DNA of 59,680 nt from assembly GCA_937934135.1 (NCBI GenBank), contig CALHAW010000011.1:1-59680 (forward strand), in the 5' to 3' direction. This DNA comes from an uncultured Alphaproteobacteria bacterium. GTDB taxonomy: Bacteria > Pseudomonadota > Alphaproteobacteria > Micavibrionales > Micavibrionaceae. The notes under the pieces are model-generated. The model made no database searches, had not been told where the DNA came from, and saw only the letters and a program-made list of their open reading frames with translations. A program made the position numbers and the translations under genes. Within the stretch, counting starts at the first letter, position 1. Every line of letters begins with the position of its first letter. Of this stretch, positions 1-9,451 are shown in pieces.

Positions 1-1158
1 CTATTCATCCAATAGCACAACCCGGTTACCGGGAAGGCGTTGAAGGCGACCTGCTAGCTCTAATTCTAGCAAGGCAACCTGTAATTCAGGGATTGAGACA
101 TGACAGGTTCTGGCGAGTTCGTCAATATTTGACGGCATTTGTGATAATTGACGCAAGAGATCATTGCGGATTTCTTCAACCTGTTTTTCATCTGGTTGGG
201 ATGGTGCAGGGGCATGCTCCGCTGGCGTTTGCCGGTTATCTTGCATCATGTTTGTGCCGTTAAAATCATTCAGGTTATCCAAAATATCTTGTGCATTTTG
301 GACAAGGATTGCGCCCTCTTTAATCAATTTATTGGGTCCTTGGGATCGTGGATCAGCGGGATATCCGGGTACAGCATAAACATCACGCCCTTGTTCTCCC
401 GCCATGCGGGCGGTGATAAGCGAGCCTGATTTGACGGTTGCTTCAATTACAACAACACCCGTAGACAGTCCAGAAACAATGCGGTTTCGTTTCGGAAAAT
501 GGCGGGCGATGGGTTCCATCCCCAACGGACTTTCGGCGAGGATAAGCCCGCGCTGTTTGATATCTTCATATAGATTCTGATTTTCGCGTGGATAGACAAC
601 ATCAATACCGCCCGCAACCACAGCAATCGTTCCTGTGTCGAGTCCGCCTTCATGGGCGGCGGTATCAATGCCGCGGGCAAGGCCACTGACGATAATGTGT
701 CCATTTTGTCCTATTTCCCGTGCCAGTTTCTTGGCGAAGTTCCGCCCATTGAGTGACGCATTACGCGCCCCCACCATGGCAAGGCAGGGCGGGCGCACCA
801 AATCAATATTTCCCAAATAAGATAAAACAGGCGGCGCATCATCTATCGCCCCCAATGCAAGGGGGTAGGCACGTTCAAGCGCACAGATGATATTCCCTCC
901 GATTTTTTGTAAGGCAGCATATTCTTTCTCAATATCCCCAACGGGTGGTGGTGTGAGGGGCTTTTTACGTCCCCCTTTTTTAGAAAGGGTGGGCAGGGCA
1001 TGAAGTGCTTCACGGGCGCTGCCAAAATTTTCGATGAGTTTATAAAACGTAATAGGGCCGATATTTTCGGTTCTGATCAGGCGAAGCCAATCTAATTTTT
1101 CTTGCGTGGTGGCTTCGGGTGATGCCGCTTTAGAATGGGAGGCAGAAAATAGATTCAC
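1..1158 (-). CDS. dprA: DNA-processing protein DprA (DNA uptake/recombination mediator)
   Basis: DprA binds incoming single-stranded DNA in the cytoplasm and loads RecA during natural transformation. The 385-residue product has an N-terminal helical region, then a Rossmann-like DprA core from about residue 125 (MVGARNAS, VSGLARGIDTAAHEGG, GSLITARMAGEQGRDV). A C-terminal winged-helix region begins near residue 320. The start is GTG at 1158, and its first bases overlap the plsY stop (GTGA), which indicates translational coupling. The length is normal and the stop codon is the first codon of the window, so the gene is complete. The family is clear; that the organism is transformable is only inference. 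Confidence 0.95.
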   Translation of the reverse strand: MNLFSASHSKAASPEATTQEKLDWLRLIRTENIGPITFYKLIENFGSAREALHALPTLSKKGGRKKPLTPPPVGDIEKEYAALQKIGGNIICALERAYPLALGAIDDAPPVLSYLGNIDLVRPPCLAMVGARNASLNGRNFAKKLAREIGQNGHIIVSGLARGIDTAAHEGGLDTGTIAVVAGGIDVVYPRENQNLYEDIKQRGLILAESPLGMEPIARHFPKRNRIVSGLSTGVVVIEATVKSGSLITARMAGEQGRDVYAVPGYPADPRSQGPNKLIKEGAILVQNAQDILDNLNDFNGTNMMQDNRQTPAEHAPAPSQPDEKQVEEIRNDLLRQLSQMPSNIDELARTCHVSIPELQVALLELELAGRLQRLPGNRVVLLDE

Positions 1159-1745
1159 TTTTTCTTTGTTCCTATTTTTGGCTCTTCTCCTTTAAATAAG
1201 CGTTGAATATTCTCCCGATGTTTTAGATAAACTAACGCCGCGATCATGGCACAAAGGCCGGATAAATTAGGATTGGCAAATAAGTAATGTGCGATTATCG
1301 GCATGACCCCCACGGCGACTAACGCGGCAAGCGAAGAGACCCTGAAAATAAGCGCCATTATAAGCCAAACCGTGCAGGCAATACCCCCTAAAATGGGAGA
1401 GAGTGCCAGAAGCGTTCCAATCGTTGTGGCGACGCCTTTACCCCCTTTAAATTTAAGCCAGATAGGATAGCAATGCCCAACTAAGGCCGCAAATCCTGCG
1501 ATCATTGCGGCGTTATAATCTATAAAATAAAAGGCCAGTAACACGGCGATTGCGCCCTTACCGCTATCGAGGAGGAGTGTTGCGAGTGCCAAGGGCTTAT
1601 TGCCTGTGCGCAAAACATTGGTGGCGCCAATATTCCCCGATCCAATATTACGAATATCCCCAAGACCAGCCATTTTACAAAGGACAAGGCCAAACGGGAT
1701 GGAGCCAAAAACATAACCAAAAACTGCTGCTGCTGCGTAAATCAT
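1155..1745 (-). CDS. plsY: Glycerol-3-phosphate acyltransferase PlsY
   Basis: PlsY is an inner-membrane enzyme that transfers an acyl group from acyl-phosphate to glycerol-3-phosphate, the first step of phospholipid synthesis. The 196-residue product has several membrane segments. It carries the family motifs GSIPFG, GSGNIGATNVLRTG (about residues 35-50) and KGGKGVATTIG (about residues 103-113). The ATG at 1745 gives a normal family length. The gene is just upstream of dprA in the same direction, with overlapping stop and start codons. A plsY-dprA order is common in proteobacteria. Confidence 0.95.
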   Translation of the reverse strand: MIYAAAAVFGYVFGSIPFGLVLCKMAGLGDIRNIGSGNIGATNVLRTGNKPLALATLLLDSGKGAIAVLLAFYFIDYNAAMIAGFAALVGHCYPIWLKFKGGKGVATTIGTLLALSPILGGIACTVWLIMALIFRVSSLAALVAVGVMPIIAHYLFANPNLSGLCAMIAALVYLKHRENIQRLFKGEEPKIGTKKK

Positions 1746-1816
1746 AGCTTACTTTATTATATGAGAATTTTTATTTAGGCAAATTTATCCAAAAAAGAAC
1801 CCTTAAATGCCAGCCC

Positions 1817-2338
1817 TTAAAACCAATCATAAAACACGCCCATGACATGGCCTTTATACATCCAGCCCGCCATTAATATGATACCCACGGCAAAGCCAGG
1901 ACCCGCAGGGATCATTAAGCGCGTGAGGGAGAAGCCATTATTTGTCGTTGTTTTTTTGTAAATGGCATAAATTAAACCATGTAATAACCCCACAAACGCG
2001 CCCGCCGTCATTGCGAATAAAACGCCTTCAAAACCAAGCCATAAACCAGCGGCGCCCAATAGTTTGACGTCGCCTAACCCCAAGGAATCTTGACCGTAAT
2101 AGCGATTACCGAAAAACCGAATAATCCATAAAATCCCATATCCCGCAAGTCCGCCAATTAAGATATCTGTGATATTGAGATAATAAAAATGCGTGACAGC
2201 ATGAAATAAAATGCCCGTAACGGCAAAGGGTGCGACATAAATATTGGGCAGAAGATATGTTTTGAAATCAATGATTGATAAGATGACGAGTAATCCCGCA
2301 CCGATTAAAAGACATAATAATGATAAAAGTTCAAACAT
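1817..2338 (-). CDS. Prepilin peptidase, A24 family, single-domain form
   Basis: This polytopic inner-membrane aspartate protease cleaves the leader peptide of type IV prepilins. The 173 residues are almost entirely hydrophobic. The two catalytic aspartates are D24 (in IIDFKTYLLPN) and D90 (in the GxGD motif GLGDVKLLGA); the C-terminus has the family-like GPGFAVG stretch. The N-terminal zinc-binding/methyltransferase domain of PilD is absent, as in the short CpaA/TadV/PilU-type enzymes. The gene is divergent from the pilus operon starting at 2.4 kb and is its likely processing enzyme. Confidence 0.88.
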   Translation of the reverse strand: MFELLSLLCLLIGAGLLVILSIIDFKTYLLPNIYVAPFAVTGILFHAVTHFYYLNITDILIGGLAGYGILWIIRFFGNRYYGQDSLGLGDVKLLGAAGLWLGFEGVLFAMTAGAFVGLLHGLIYAIYKKTTTNNGFSLTRLMIPAGPGFAVGIILMAGWMYKGHVMGVFYDWF

Positions 2339-2359
2339 TTGTTTTTTATGTCTTTTTCT

Positions 2360-2375
2360 GTGGCGATATTGCCAC
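2360..2375. promoter_or_regulatory. Inverted repeat, candidate operator between prepilin peptidase and pilus operon
   Basis: A perfect 5-bp inverted repeat, GTGGC-GATATT-GCCAC, lies in the divergent intergenic region. It overlaps the candidate -35 box of the rightward promoter at 2369-2374. The position suits a regulator-binding site, but the regulator is unknown and the repeat is short. Confidence 0.35.
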
Positions 2376-2397
2376 GATTCTGAATGTCAGCTATTAT
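2369..2397 (+). promoter_or_regulatory. Candidate sigma-70 promoter of the type IVb pilus operon
   Basis: TTGCCA (2369-2374), a 17-bp spacer and TATTAT (2392-2397) match the housekeeping consensus well. The predicted transcription start is near 2404. That lies downstream of the first possible ATG (2384) of the response regulator but upstream of the ATG at 2450, so it favours the later start. Confidence 0.5.
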
Positions 2398-2449
2398 TAA
2401 TCAACTGATTCTTAATCCTTCTTTTTACTTATTCACAGTTTTTACACAT

Positions 2450-2839
2450 ATGTCCTCAAGCAGCAAAATACTCGTAGCCGAAGATAACGACTTCGTCAGA
2501 ATGCAAATTGTCAAATTTTTGCAAGATGGGGGGCATAGCACCGTTGAGGCAACGGATGGTAATGCGGCGATTGAGGTGGTGCAAAATAATGAAATTGATA
2601 TTGCCATTGTTGATGTGCGGATGGAACCTTTGGATGGTTTTGATTTTATCCGTTCTTTGCGGGGGATGGATATGGATACACCCATTATCCTTGTGACGGG
2701 TGATGATGCGTCTGATATACTGGAAACTGCAGGTGAGTGGGGTGTGAGCGCCGTGCTGATTAAACCTGTTCAAAAAGATAGACTGCTCAAAGCCGTGGAT
2801 CGCGGTTTACGCATGGTAAAACGGAAGACCAAATCATGA
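2450..2839 (+). CDS. Stand-alone response regulator receiver protein (CheY-like)
   Basis: This is a receiver domain only, with no output domain. The acidic pair is E11-D12 (LVAEDND), the phospho-acceptor is D55 (AIVDVRMEPLDG), the conserved threonine is T83 (ILVTGDD) and the lysine is K105 (VLIKPV). The start at 2450 begins the fold directly (MSSSSKILVAEDND). An in-frame ATG at 2384 would add 22 residues not typical of the family and lies before the predicted transcription start. No good Shine-Dalgarno is seen for either. The stop overlaps the ATG of the secretin gene, so the protein is made with the pilus machine and may signal to it. The kinase at 12.5-14.8 kb is a possible partner (inference). 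Confidence 0.85.
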   Translation: MSSSSKILVAEDNDFVRMQIVKFLQDGGHSTVEATDGNAAIEVVQNNEIDIAIVDVRMEPLDGFDFIRSLRGMDMDTPIILVTGDDASDILETAGEWGVSAVLIKPVQKDRLLKAVDRGLRMVKRKTKS

Positions 2840-4698
2840 ATAAATATTTTGTCTTATTGTCTTTGATGGGGGCATTCCTTGTAACTTCGTGCGCCGAAGT
2901 TGCCGTGCCGGATGCACGTAATGTTAATATTCCGACGCCTGTTTCTGCCGATAAACGTAGAAATGCCATTAATGAACGCCCTGATAGCGTGATGTATTTG
3001 CCCTTGGGGGATGATGTTCTTGTGCCCGCGCGTATATCTGGTGATGGTATGCCTGATGAACAGGTCGGCCCTTTTGAATTGCGCGGTGAAACACTCGCTG
3101 GTGCGCTTCAACTTATTTTATCAGATTACGATATTGCGATTGCCTTTGAAACCGAAGAAGGCTTAAGCCGGCAAGTAACTGTTGCGAATTTAAAAGGTGA
3201 TTTGGATAAAGTTGTTGGGCGCGTCTGTTCCCTGGCGGACCTTTATTGTTCTTATGAAGATGAAACATTAATTGTTAAAGACACGGAAACATTTACCGTG
3301 ACCTTACCCCCCCTGGCCAGCGCTGAAGGTGGGTCAGAATTTATTGATGATGTGATACAGGGTTTAAGTGCGGTTCTGGGCGAAGGTACAACGCCTGTTT
3401 CTGATCCGACGACACGGACAATTATTTATACGGCAACCGCGCGGACATCAAAATTAGCCGAAAATTATTTCCAGCGCTTGCGCGCCAACACGGCGATGAT
3501 TGTTTTTGAAACTTATATTTGGGAAGTATCGCTTAATTCAGGAAATTCGACGGGAATTGATTATAGCTTTAGCGAATCTTTCGATAAATTTACGGCAGGC
3601 ATTGATATTAATGGCGGCGTTGGTGCAAACTTTACCAATCCCGTTAGTATTGGTTTACCGCAAACTATCGGCGCTGATCCGGCGGATATGATTGAATTTT
3701 TGTCACAATTTGGTGCGGTTAAAACAATTTCTCAACCGCAAATTACAGTGCTTTCAGGCGCAGAAGCCGAGCTTAGAATTGCCGATACAGAAAATTTTGT
3801 ATCTGAAGTGACATCAACAATTAGCGGCGATCAGACCTCTACTTCTGTTAGTACAGATTCAGTCGATAGCGGCTTTACGCTTACAATCGATAGCTCGTGG
3901 GATAAATCAACTGTCTATGCCAATATTAATATTAATCTGACAAATGTTGTTACGATTGATGATTTCACATTCTCTGATTCTGGAGCAAATGGAACGGATA
4001 CAATCATTCAGCTTCCCCAAACGACAGAACGTGAATTGACCACACAAATTCGGGTGCGTCCGGGTGATTCAGTATTAATTGGAGGGCTGGTCCAAGAAAC
4101 GGATAATTTTGATTCAAGCGGCCCAGGATTCATGGAGCCTGTTTTACCGTCCAGCCGTACCGCCACCACACAGAACTTGGAATTGGTTGTCTTATTACGC
4201 CCACGTGTTGTGGTGTATACGGATAATGATGATCCGCGCTATGTCGGTTTTATTAAAGATAAGCAAGATGCAGTAGATAAAAAAGTAAGTGCGAGAGCAG
4301 TAGATAAAGGCAACAGGATTGCCTTGGAAAATAAATTAAATCGCGCCACTATTGCGCCTGTTCCGCCCGTGACCACGTCCCCTATTGCCAAGGCAATTCC
4401 TCCTGTTCCAAAACAGGTGGAAACAGTGTCAAAAGCAGTGATGCCCCCCCGTAATGTTGTTTCTAAACCGATTGAACCGTATGAGTCTATTTCCCCAAAA
4501 GCCACGCCATCACAACGCACCACACCGCAAGTGACGCAACCCGTTATTGTAGATACAGCGCCAGAAACAGTTATTCAAATTGATAGTCACGGTGCCAATG
4601 TTTCTAAACCATTATCACCAGAAGTTTTTAATAATGCGAAATCTTTAAATGTGTATGAAGCTTTTGAGAAAAGTAGAAATTCTTATTACAGTCAGTAG
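2836..4698 (+). CDS. Type IVb pilus secretin, PilN-family outer-membrane lipoprotein
   Basis: This protein should form the outer-membrane ring through which the pilus exits. A lipoprotein signal peptide ends in the lipobox VTSC (Cys19). An N-domain covers roughly residues 70-240 and the secretin C-domain roughly 280-465, including VRPGDSVLIGGLVQE near residue 415 and LELVVLLRPRVVVYT near the barrel end. The remaining 150 residues are proline/threonine-rich and probably disordered. The lipobox and overall plan match the PilN/BfpB/TcpC secretins of IncI plasmid R64 and other type IVb systems rather than PilQ or GspD. The start overlaps the response-regulator stop. Confidence 0.85.
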   Translation: MNKYFVLLSLMGAFLVTSCAEVAVPDARNVNIPTPVSADKRRNAINERPDSVMYLPLGDDVLVPARISGDGMPDEQVGPFELRGETLAGALQLILSDYDIAIAFETEEGLSRQVTVANLKGDLDKVVGRVCSLADLYCSYEDETLIVKDTETFTVTLPPLASAEGGSEFIDDVIQGLSAVLGEGTTPVSDPTTRTIIYTATARTSKLAENYFQRLRANTAMIVFETYIWEVSLNSGNSTGIDYSFSESFDKFTAGIDINGGVGANFTNPVSIGLPQTIGADPADMIEFLSQFGAVKTISQPQITVLSGAEAELRIADTENFVSEVTSTISGDQTSTSVSTDSVDSGFTLTIDSSWDKSTVYANININLTNVVTIDDFTFSDSGANGTDTIIQLPQTTERELTTQIRVRPGDSVLIGGLVQETDNFDSSGPGFMEPVLPSSRTATTQNLELVVLLRPRVVVYTDNDDPRYVGFIKDKQDAVDKKVSARAVDKGNRIALENKLNRATIAPVPPVTTSPIAKAIPPVPKQVETVSKAVMPPRNVVSKPIEPYESISPKATPSQRTTPQVTQPVIVDTAPETVIQIDSHGANVSKPLSPEVFNNAKSLNVYEAFEKSRNSYYSQ

Positions 4699-4811
4699 TT
4701 TTGAAATAATTTTTGAGTAAATTTTCAGTCATTTTTTGCAATAATATATTAATAATCTGGCAAACAATTCATGGTATTATAAAGATGTTAGATTTTGGGA
4801 GTAAACAGGTT

Positions 4812-6416
4812 TTGAAAAAACAACAACAGATTAAATTCTTTGTGAAGAAGCTGGGTATCGTATGCCTCGCTTTATCATGCTTTGTTATGCCTTCTTTTGT
4901 TGTGGCGCAGCCTTCTGCTTTTGATGATCCGGGTTCCCGCCAAACGGCAAGTGCAGGTGGTGATTTGGTCGTGGTTGATAATAATATTAATGCTGGGACA
5001 ATTACGCTCGGTTCATCATCACAGGTTGTTGTTTTGATGAAGAATGAAAGTGGTAAGGCAATTTCACCGGGGTCTATCAGCTTATATCCTTCTTCAAATG
5101 TTTCTGCCACTGTTGGTGAAAATGAATGTAATAACACGGCGCTTCCCCCTGAAGCAGTGTGCGCGATTGCCCTTTCGGTGAAAGGATTACAGCTTGGTAA
5201 TTTCCGTGTTGAAATGTTACTACGTCATAATGGTAAATCAAAATTGGTAACGGCCACTATTTCTGGTGATGTGGATTCCTCTGGTGATCAACGCCAAGAT
5301 GTTATTAATGATATTGAAGCCATTCCGTCAGACTTAGATTTTGGATCTTTAAAAGAAAGTCGTCCGTTAACGCGTTCTCTTATTTTAAGAAACGTGACAT
5401 CAAAAGAAATCATTGTAAATTCAATCGATGTTGAATCAAATGACTCTGCGGGATACAGCATTAAATCAAATTGTGACACGCTTCTTTCTGGTGGTGCCTG
5501 CGCCGTCACGGTTAAATGGGCGCCGCAACAACGCGGCCCTGCTACGGGTGCGCTTGTTATTAATCATACAGGACCCAGTAGCGTCGTAAGCGTTGTTTTG
5601 GATGGTGAATATGAACCAGACGCCGCTTCTGAAGTTGGGATATTCCCTGAAGCTGTTCCGGGTAAAGGCTTGCTCACTTCTTCCCAAACAGAAATTAATT
5701 TTGGGGCAGATATAGAGGCAGAATCCTCTATTACGGTCTCCCTTGTTAATATTGGTGATGAGCCTTTGACCCTTGGTGGTATTCGCCTTGCGGGTGAAGA
5801 TAGTGGTATAAAGATTCTGTCTTCTGGTTGTCGTTCTGGCAAAATTTTAAAACCTGTAGAAGCCTGCCCTTTGACTCTTAAATGGTCGCCTGTGCGTGTT
5901 GGTAGCATTCTTGATGATGTCCAAATTCGCCATGATGGCGCGCGCGGTATATTGGTCTTACCAGTGCGTGGAACAGCCTCCGCCGCGGTAAACCGCGACA
6001 GCCAATCAATTTCATTGGGGGGCAATAATAATGCTTTCGCCAATGTCCCCAAACTTTCCAGTTCTGAATTGGACTTACCATCAGATAGCTCTTCCAAAAG
6101 CGTTTCTCGTTCATCTGGGACTGTTCAGGGATCTTTGGAAGGGTATCGTATTACCTCATTGGCGCGTAACCGTGCCATTGTTTCTGGACCAGGCGGTAGC
6201 CGCGTTGTTATTGATGGTGAAGAAACAGTGATTGGTGCGGTGCTTTGGAAGATTGATATAAAACCAAGTGCGGTTGAATTTATTAACGGTCGTCAACGTA
6301 TCCTCCTTCTGTTTGATCGCTCCCTATCCAGCGGTGGTTCTACTGCTCAAAGCCAAAGGGTGACAGCGCCGAGTGCAGGCTCAAATACGGCGGTATCAAC
6401 GGGGGCCACAAATTAA
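4812..6416 (+). CDS. Periplasmic protein with Ig-like (HYDIN/choice-of-anchor D) repeats and PilP/GspC-like C-terminus
   Basis: I chose the TTG at 4812: it follows a GGGAG Shine-Dalgarno (4797-4801) and gives a clean signal peptide (basic start, hydrophobic core, cleavage after VVAQ), for 534 residues. In-frame starts at 4713 and 4785 would bury that signal. Three or more beta-sandwich repeats follow. Each has a pattern such as LDFGSLKESRPLTRSLILRN, and paired cysteines (for example CDTLLSGGAC) suggest disulfides. A C-terminal segment (about residues 438-505, with YRITSLARNRAIVSGPGG) resembles the PilP/GspC homology region that docks with secretins. The stop overlaps the ATPase start (TAATG). 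A role linking the inner platform to the secretin is inferred. Confidence 0.7.
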   Translation: MKKQQQIKFFVKKLGIVCLALSCFVMPSFVVAQPSAFDDPGSRQTASAGGDLVVVDNNINAGTITLGSSSQVVVLMKNESGKAISPGSISLYPSSNVSATVGENECNNTALPPEAVCAIALSVKGLQLGNFRVEMLLRHNGKSKLVTATISGDVDSSGDQRQDVINDIEAIPSDLDFGSLKESRPLTRSLILRNVTSKEIIVNSIDVESNDSAGYSIKSNCDTLLSGGACAVTVKWAPQQRGPATGALVINHTGPSSVVSVVLDGEYEPDAASEVGIFPEAVPGKGLLTSSQTEINFGADIEAESSITVSLVNIGDEPLTLGGIRLAGEDSGIKILSSGCRSGKILKPVEACPLTLKWSPVRVGSILDDVQIRHDGARGILVLPVRGTASAAVNRDSQSISLGGNNNAFANVPKLSSSELDLPSDSSSKSVSRSSGTVQGSLEGYRITSLARNRAIVSGPGGSRVVIDGEETVIGAVLWKIDIKPSAVEFINGRQRILLLFDRSLSSGGSTAQSQRVTAPSAGSNTAVSTGATN

Positions 6417-8170
6417 TGGCTGGTGATACATCGACAGAACAAGATGAAAAAACAAATCTAACCCGTCAAAAATGGGCAGATAGCCGTAAAGTACGTTCCA
6501 AAGAAGGCCGTGAAAGATATTTAGATATGGTGCAGCGTGAGCGCGCCTTATTTTTAGAGTCAGGTGTTACTTTTTCAACGGATCAACTGCTTGATATGGC
6601 GGGCGCTGTTTCGCTTAATGTGACAAAGCTGGAAGATGACAGCATTCGCACCCGCGCCACGGGCGACCAATTACGAAGCGCATTGCCTGTGCAATCATGG
6701 CTTCCTATTAATATTCACCTTATTGGCTTACGTGACGGGGTCTTAAGTATTGCTCCGCTTGAAGATTTAAATGATAAACAAAGAGATACGCTGCTATCGA
6801 CGGCAAAGCGAAGTGGTTTTCAGGTTGAAGAGATCCATGCGGAGCTTTGGGATCGTGCGGAACTTATTAAAACCTTGCGTTCTGTCCATGATTTATCAGC
6901 AGACAGATGCGAAAAAACATTGGCGCAATGGCTCTCTGACCTTGATAATGGTATTCTCTTAAATCGGTTTGAACGTGATATGCTTGCCGAAGCGTTGAAA
7001 ATGCGCGCTTCTGATATTCATTTGGTACAAGACAATAATAAAGATTCTCCTAATTGGATTAAATATCGCATTGATGGGGACTTAACCCCCGTTCATCTTC
7101 TGCCATCTGAAGCGATGGCGCGTTTAACAACATTGATTAAACGAAATGCAGGATTAAATTTTGGGGATCGTGTAACGCCCAAAGATGGACGCTTTGCCTT
7201 TTCATGGCAGGGGCGCTCTGTCGATGTGCGTGTCGCCGCGGGACCGCAAGCTCAAGATGGGGAGAAAATCACTTTGCGTTTGCTTGACCGCGCCGCGCTT
7301 AAAGGCTTTGACGAACTTTTTCGTCGCCATGAAGATATTGGTGATTATTTGGCGAGCTTGCTCTCACCTGAAATTAAAGGAGGCGGTGGGCTTATTTTGC
7401 TTTCTGGACCTACAGGGTCTGGTAAAACGACAACGCTTTATGCCTGTGTGCAGCAAATTGACCGCCGCAGAAAACATGTTTTAACGATTGAAGATCCGAT
7501 TGAATATGAATTGCGCTATGCCACGCAATGGCAGGTGCGTCAGGATCAAAAAGGCGGTGAATTTGCCGATCTTATTCGGGCCTCTATGCGTCATGATCCA
7601 GATTATATTATCATCGGGGAGATGCGCGATGGTGACACCGTGGAAACTTCACTACGCGCCGCAGAATCTGGGCATACGGTGATTTCTACTATCCACGCTG
7701 ATACAGCGCTTCAAACGTTTGAGCGCATGCGCTCTCTTATGCCAGCATCGCGTGAAAAATCATCTAGCTACACTTTATCCCAACAAGTGCGCGCTATTTT
7801 AAATCAACGTTTGGTGCGTACACTCTGTCAGGGGTGCGCCCATAAAACAAAAGCGTCTGATCATTTAAATGGCGCCGAAATTCGCGCTCTTGGCGTTGAT
7901 GCGGAGGCGTCTGTAAAGGCGCATAACACCGCAGGATGCGATCTATGTAATAGAACAGGTATTTCGGGCAGAACATTGTTGTTAGATGCGCTATTGATCA
8001 CCTCTGGCCCTGGCCAACGTAATGGTGTTTTCGAAGCCATGATTAATAACGTCAATAAAATTTCGGATGAAGAAGGTGTTATTATTCATTCGCGGCGCGA
8101 AGGTCTGGCAGATCTTGTTATCAGTGGCCTTGTCGACCCAAAGGCCGCCATGTCTTATTTAGAGGAATAA
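6416..8170 (+). CDS. Type IV pilus / type II secretion assembly ATPase (GspE/PilB, R64 PilQ-like)
   Basis: This cytoplasmic hexameric motor drives pilus assembly. The 584 residues include an N-terminal domain, the linker region with SDIHLV near residue 197, and the Walker A box GPTGSGKTTT near residues 330-339. The Asp box (TIEDPIEYE), Walker B (DYIIIGEMRD, about 394-403) and His box (VISTIHAD) follow. Cysteines CQGC (about 470) and CDLC (about 507) form the tetracysteine zinc site of GspE/PilB ATPases. It is tightly coupled on both sides. No separate retraction ATPase (PilT) is present in the window. Confidence 0.92.
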   Translation: MAGDTSTEQDEKTNLTRQKWADSRKVRSKEGRERYLDMVQRERALFLESGVTFSTDQLLDMAGAVSLNVTKLEDDSIRTRATGDQLRSALPVQSWLPINIHLIGLRDGVLSIAPLEDLNDKQRDTLLSTAKRSGFQVEEIHAELWDRAELIKTLRSVHDLSADRCEKTLAQWLSDLDNGILLNRFERDMLAEALKMRASDIHLVQDNNKDSPNWIKYRIDGDLTPVHLLPSEAMARLTTLIKRNAGLNFGDRVTPKDGRFAFSWQGRSVDVRVAAGPQAQDGEKITLRLLDRAALKGFDELFRRHEDIGDYLASLLSPEIKGGGGLILLSGPTGSGKTTTLYACVQQIDRRRKHVLTIEDPIEYELRYATQWQVRQDQKGGEFADLIRASMRHDPDYIIIGEMRDGDTVETSLRAAESGHTVISTIHADTALQTFERMRSLMPASREKSSSYTLSQQVRAILNQRLVRTLCQGCAHKTKASDHLNGAEIRALGVDAEASVKAHNTAGCDLCNRTGISGRTLLLDALLITSGPGQRNGVFEAMINNVNKISDEEGVIIHSRREGLADLVISGLVDPKAAMSYLEE

Positions 8171-8173
8171 TGC

Positions 8174-9397
8174 ATGCAACAATGGATCGCCGAAGTTGCA
8201 TACGAAACACGAAACGGCCCTAAAAAAGTCGAAGAATCTTTTTTCCTGCCTACCGAAGAAGATGTCCGTAACGAGGTTTCCAATAAGGGAGGTTATATCC
8301 TTTCTATTCGCCCGCATGAACGTTCTTCCATTGAACGGCTTTTGGCGCGCTCTACTTGGTGGCAGATACAGCTTTTGCGCGGTATTATGTTTCGGTCAAG
8401 CTCTGTCTCGTCTCCTGGTGTGGCGCTCTGGAAAATTATTGAACAAGAAGAAAATGCGATGCGCCAGAATATCTTGGCGCCCGCCCGTGAAGCGCTTGCG
8501 CGTGGCCTTGGCGTGATTGATGCCTTACGGGCGATGAATATTTTTGATTACGGTACGCTCGCTATTTTAGCGGGTAGTGAAAAAGCCAATAAATTAAATG
8601 AAGGTATTCCTCATGCCATTCATTCTATTACCCAGAAAAAGAAAAATTCACGCGCCATTATGGGGACAATGGGGTGGCTTGGTTTTGATGTGGTGACGAT
8701 TGTGCAATCGCTCTTTTGGGGTAAAGACATGGTGCTGGGTTGGTTTAATGATAATAAACCAACGGACCCCGCAAAGCTGGCAGAATATGAAAGCGTTGTT
8801 GGGAATTTGGGGCTGACATGGGATATTTTGATCTGGTTTGCTTTTGCTGTCGGCGCTTTCATGGTTTGGTGTGTTTTTTCCTTTTTTATGAATCGGGGGC
8901 AGACAGATTGGCCCACAGCGCGCATTGTCCGTAAAATCCCCCTGATTGGGTCTTATTTACGGGATTTAGGGTTTAGTGATTCGATGATGGCGGCTTCGCG
9001 GATGTTAAAAGGAAGTGTGCCTATTGATGAGGCGCTTGAACAAGCGGGACAATCCACCACATCCCCTGAAGTTGCAGAATATTGGGATAAGGCGAATGAA
9101 GATTTATCACGGGGTATTGGCTTGGGCAGCGCCCTTGACCGTGAACCGTTGAATCGCAACGAAAGGATGGAACTTGCTAGCTTGGCAGATTTGTCCCAAG
9201 TTGCTACAATTTTGGAGTCAATCGCAGAAATGCGGACACAATCAGCCGCAACAAAACATAAGCTTATTGTATGGCTTGCTTTTGCTTTAACAGGTGTGTT
9301 CTTGGTGATTGCCTTCGGTAGTGCTATCTTTGCATTAAGTGTGATGAATATGAGTATGGATAGTATGATGGGTGGATTATTAGAGGGTGCTTTATAG
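8174..9397 (+). CDS. Type II secretion F / type IV pilus inner-membrane platform protein (PilR-like)
   Basis: This 407-residue polytopic protein is the GspF/PilC/PilR-type platform on which the ATPase acts. Hydrophobic segments lie near residues 155-175, 215-240 and 362-388. Two cytoplasmic helical repeats typical of the family are visible, including LIGSYLRDLGFSDSMMAASR and the following GSVPIDEALEQAG. The gene starts 3 bp after the ATPase stop. It is the last gene of the tightly packed part of the operon. Confidence 0.85.
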   Translation: MQQWIAEVAYETRNGPKKVEESFFLPTEEDVRNEVSNKGGYILSIRPHERSSIERLLARSTWWQIQLLRGIMFRSSSVSSPGVALWKIIEQEENAMRQNILAPAREALARGLGVIDALRAMNIFDYGTLAILAGSEKANKLNEGIPHAIHSITQKKKNSRAIMGTMGWLGFDVVTIVQSLFWGKDMVLGWFNDNKPTDPAKLAEYESVVGNLGLTWDILIWFAFAVGAFMVWCVFSFFMNRGQTDWPTARIVRKIPLIGSYLRDLGFSDSMMAASRMLKGSVPIDEALEQAGQSTTSPEVAEYWDKANEDLSRGIGLGSALDREPLNRNERMELASLADLSQVATILESIAEMRTQSAATKHKLIVWLAFALTGVFLVIAFGSAIFALSVMNMSMDSMMGGLLEGAL

Positions 9398-9451
9398 AGC
9401 GCGAAAATTATTACATAATAAATAAGCGCATTGCCGCTGAGAAAAAATTTA

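Noticed and set aside
148-429. Plus-strand open frame opposite dprA
   Set aside because: It lies wholly within dprA, has no recognisable domain and no ribosome-binding site. The same reasoning removes most other frames opposite long genes.
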